From Latrodectus hesperus (Eukaryota > Arthropoda > Arachnida > Araneae > Theridiidae), in NCBI GenBank assembly GCA_037975125.1, contig CM075852.1:10461814-10525813 (forward strand): a DNA stretch of 64,000 nucleotides. Direction: 5' to 3'. Made by a program: the position numbers and the translations under genes. Each line of letters begins with the position of its first letter. Positions within the stretch are counted from its first letter, which is position 1. Below the pieces are notes generated by a model that worked only from the letters and a program-made list of their open reading frames with translations, was not told the DNA's origin and made no database searches. Below, piece by piece: positions 63,180 to 64,000 of the stretch.

Positions 63180-64000
63180 GTAAGGATTATTTTGCTTTAT
63201 TTCTAACATTTATGATGGTTAAAGCTAAATTAGTTTTAGCTGTTAGTTTCTTAAAATTAAAATATTCCATCAAAGTTTTGTAAAAACTAAAATAACATTT
63301 GCGCATGAAATCATTTTATAATGCATGGAATTTCTTCCAAATACTTTTTGTTTTATTTAAATAACAAAATATTTAAAAACTAATTAAAATAATAATAGAG
63401 GGTATGATTTTTTTTTTTGCATGTTAACTAATGGCACAGTAAATTAATCTTATTGTTTAGTATGTATGGGAAATGCATAAATCTAATTTACACTGATTAA
63501 ATACATAAAATTAATAGTTGATTAGCTAGACAAAGACTAGATTTGTAGCCATATATAATAGTTATGTATCATAAAATACAGATATTCTACAACTACCTCA
63601 TTGTATTTTAATCCCTTAATAATAGAAAGTGAAACTTTTGTAAGCTGGCCACTAATAATTTTTAAATAAACATTAAAAATATTTTTTTAATAATTCTTTG
63701 ATGATTTTGTAATATATTCTTATATTTATATAACAGCTATATAATTTTCACTTAATAAATAATGTTTATAGATAATAACCAAATCAGTTTTATTATGCTG
63801 AAGTAAAAATAAAATTCCTCTTTTAAAGGAATCAATACAGAAAATTTACTAAAGTAATTATCATGATAAATTAATAATACTTAGATATGATGATAATAAC
63901 AATAATTATCATATATGAAATGGTCACTAACACTGATATTCATGATGTTGTACTTAATGTCACCAAGGTTATAATGGAAGCGGTCAAAAATGCCATTCCA
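63180..64000 (+). other. rdgB: rdgB intron 13, left part
   Basis: Phase 1, gtaagg donor. AT-rich. The last 81 bases read as a non-LTR ORF2 fragment. The expected WWG... exon of DDHD does not appear before the edge. Confidence 0.8.
63920..64000 (+). mobile_element. Probable start of a non-LTR retrotransposon ORF2 fragment
   Basis: An open frame of 27 codons to the edge reads NTDIHDVVLNVTKVIMEAVK then NAIP. This resembles the linker between endonuclease and reverse transcriptase in arthropod Jockey/R1-like ORF2 proteins (a helix ending in ...A.K.AIP). The sequence is more GC-rich than the flank. Only a fragment is visible, so the call is tentative. Confidence 0.5.

Noticed and set aside
63970..64000. 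rdgB exon 14 beginning after ...accaag at 63969.
   Set aside because: In the required phase it would read CYNGSGQKCHS, unlike the conserved WWGTKR block. The alternative frame looks like a non-LTR ORF2.

Overview
The window is eukaryotic nuclear DNA, very AT-rich. It carries one long multi-exon gene, large introns, many (TA)n microsatellites and several classes of transposon. The transposon types (Tc1 DD34E, a GTF2IRD2/ZBED-like hAT, non-LTR tails, a Ty3/gypsy remnant, tRNA-derived SINEs) and the intron sizes fit an arthropod, most likely an arachnid such as an orb-weaving spider. That assignment is an inference; no species-diagnostic sequence was recognised.

The dominant feature is the 5' two thirds of a membrane-associated phosphatidylinositol transfer protein gene (rdgB / PITPNM / Nir family) on the + strand. 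Thirteen coding exons run from 31235 to 63179. Every junction has GT/AG borders and the phases join into one open frame of about 864 residues. The exons encode the N-terminal PITP domain (with T59, K61 and N90), an acidic FFAT motif (EFFDAEE, split by an intron), the conserved middle region with a degenerate lipase-like motif, and the start of the DDHD domain. The rest of DDHD and the LNS2 domain lie beyond the right edge. A CpG-rich patch with a YY1-like CCAAGATGGCG core at about 20640-20806 is the best candidate promoter or first exon.

Layout: 1-131 is a GC-rich patch that may be an exon of another gene. 132-20630 is AT-rich intergenic sequence with a (TA)n tract, a 30-bp-arm hairpin, a tRNA-derived SINE, an 82-bp-arm foldback directly beside a 5'-truncated non-LTR retrotransposon, and a truncated SINE. 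20631-31168 holds the candidate promoter, a gypsy remnant with an internal deletion (25150-27264) and a Tc1 element with two frameshifts (28298-29693). 31169-63179 is the rdgB-like gene. Its 14.5-kb first coding intron contains two SINEs and a complete but decayed hAT element (41237-44257) with an exact 8-bp target duplication and a nested LINE fragment. Later introns hold a full-length SINE with a 13-bp target duplication and several compact inverted repeats. The window ends in what looks like the start of another non-LTR ORF2.

No RNA gene other than SINE heads, no CRISPR array and no prokaryotic system was seen. The most useful observations are substitutions at conserved rdgB positions (ADSVA for GDSVG; N for D in the HPxDP motif), an overlapping upstream ORF with a strong start context, in-frame skippable exons around FFAT, and the nested and junction-resolved transposon insertions.
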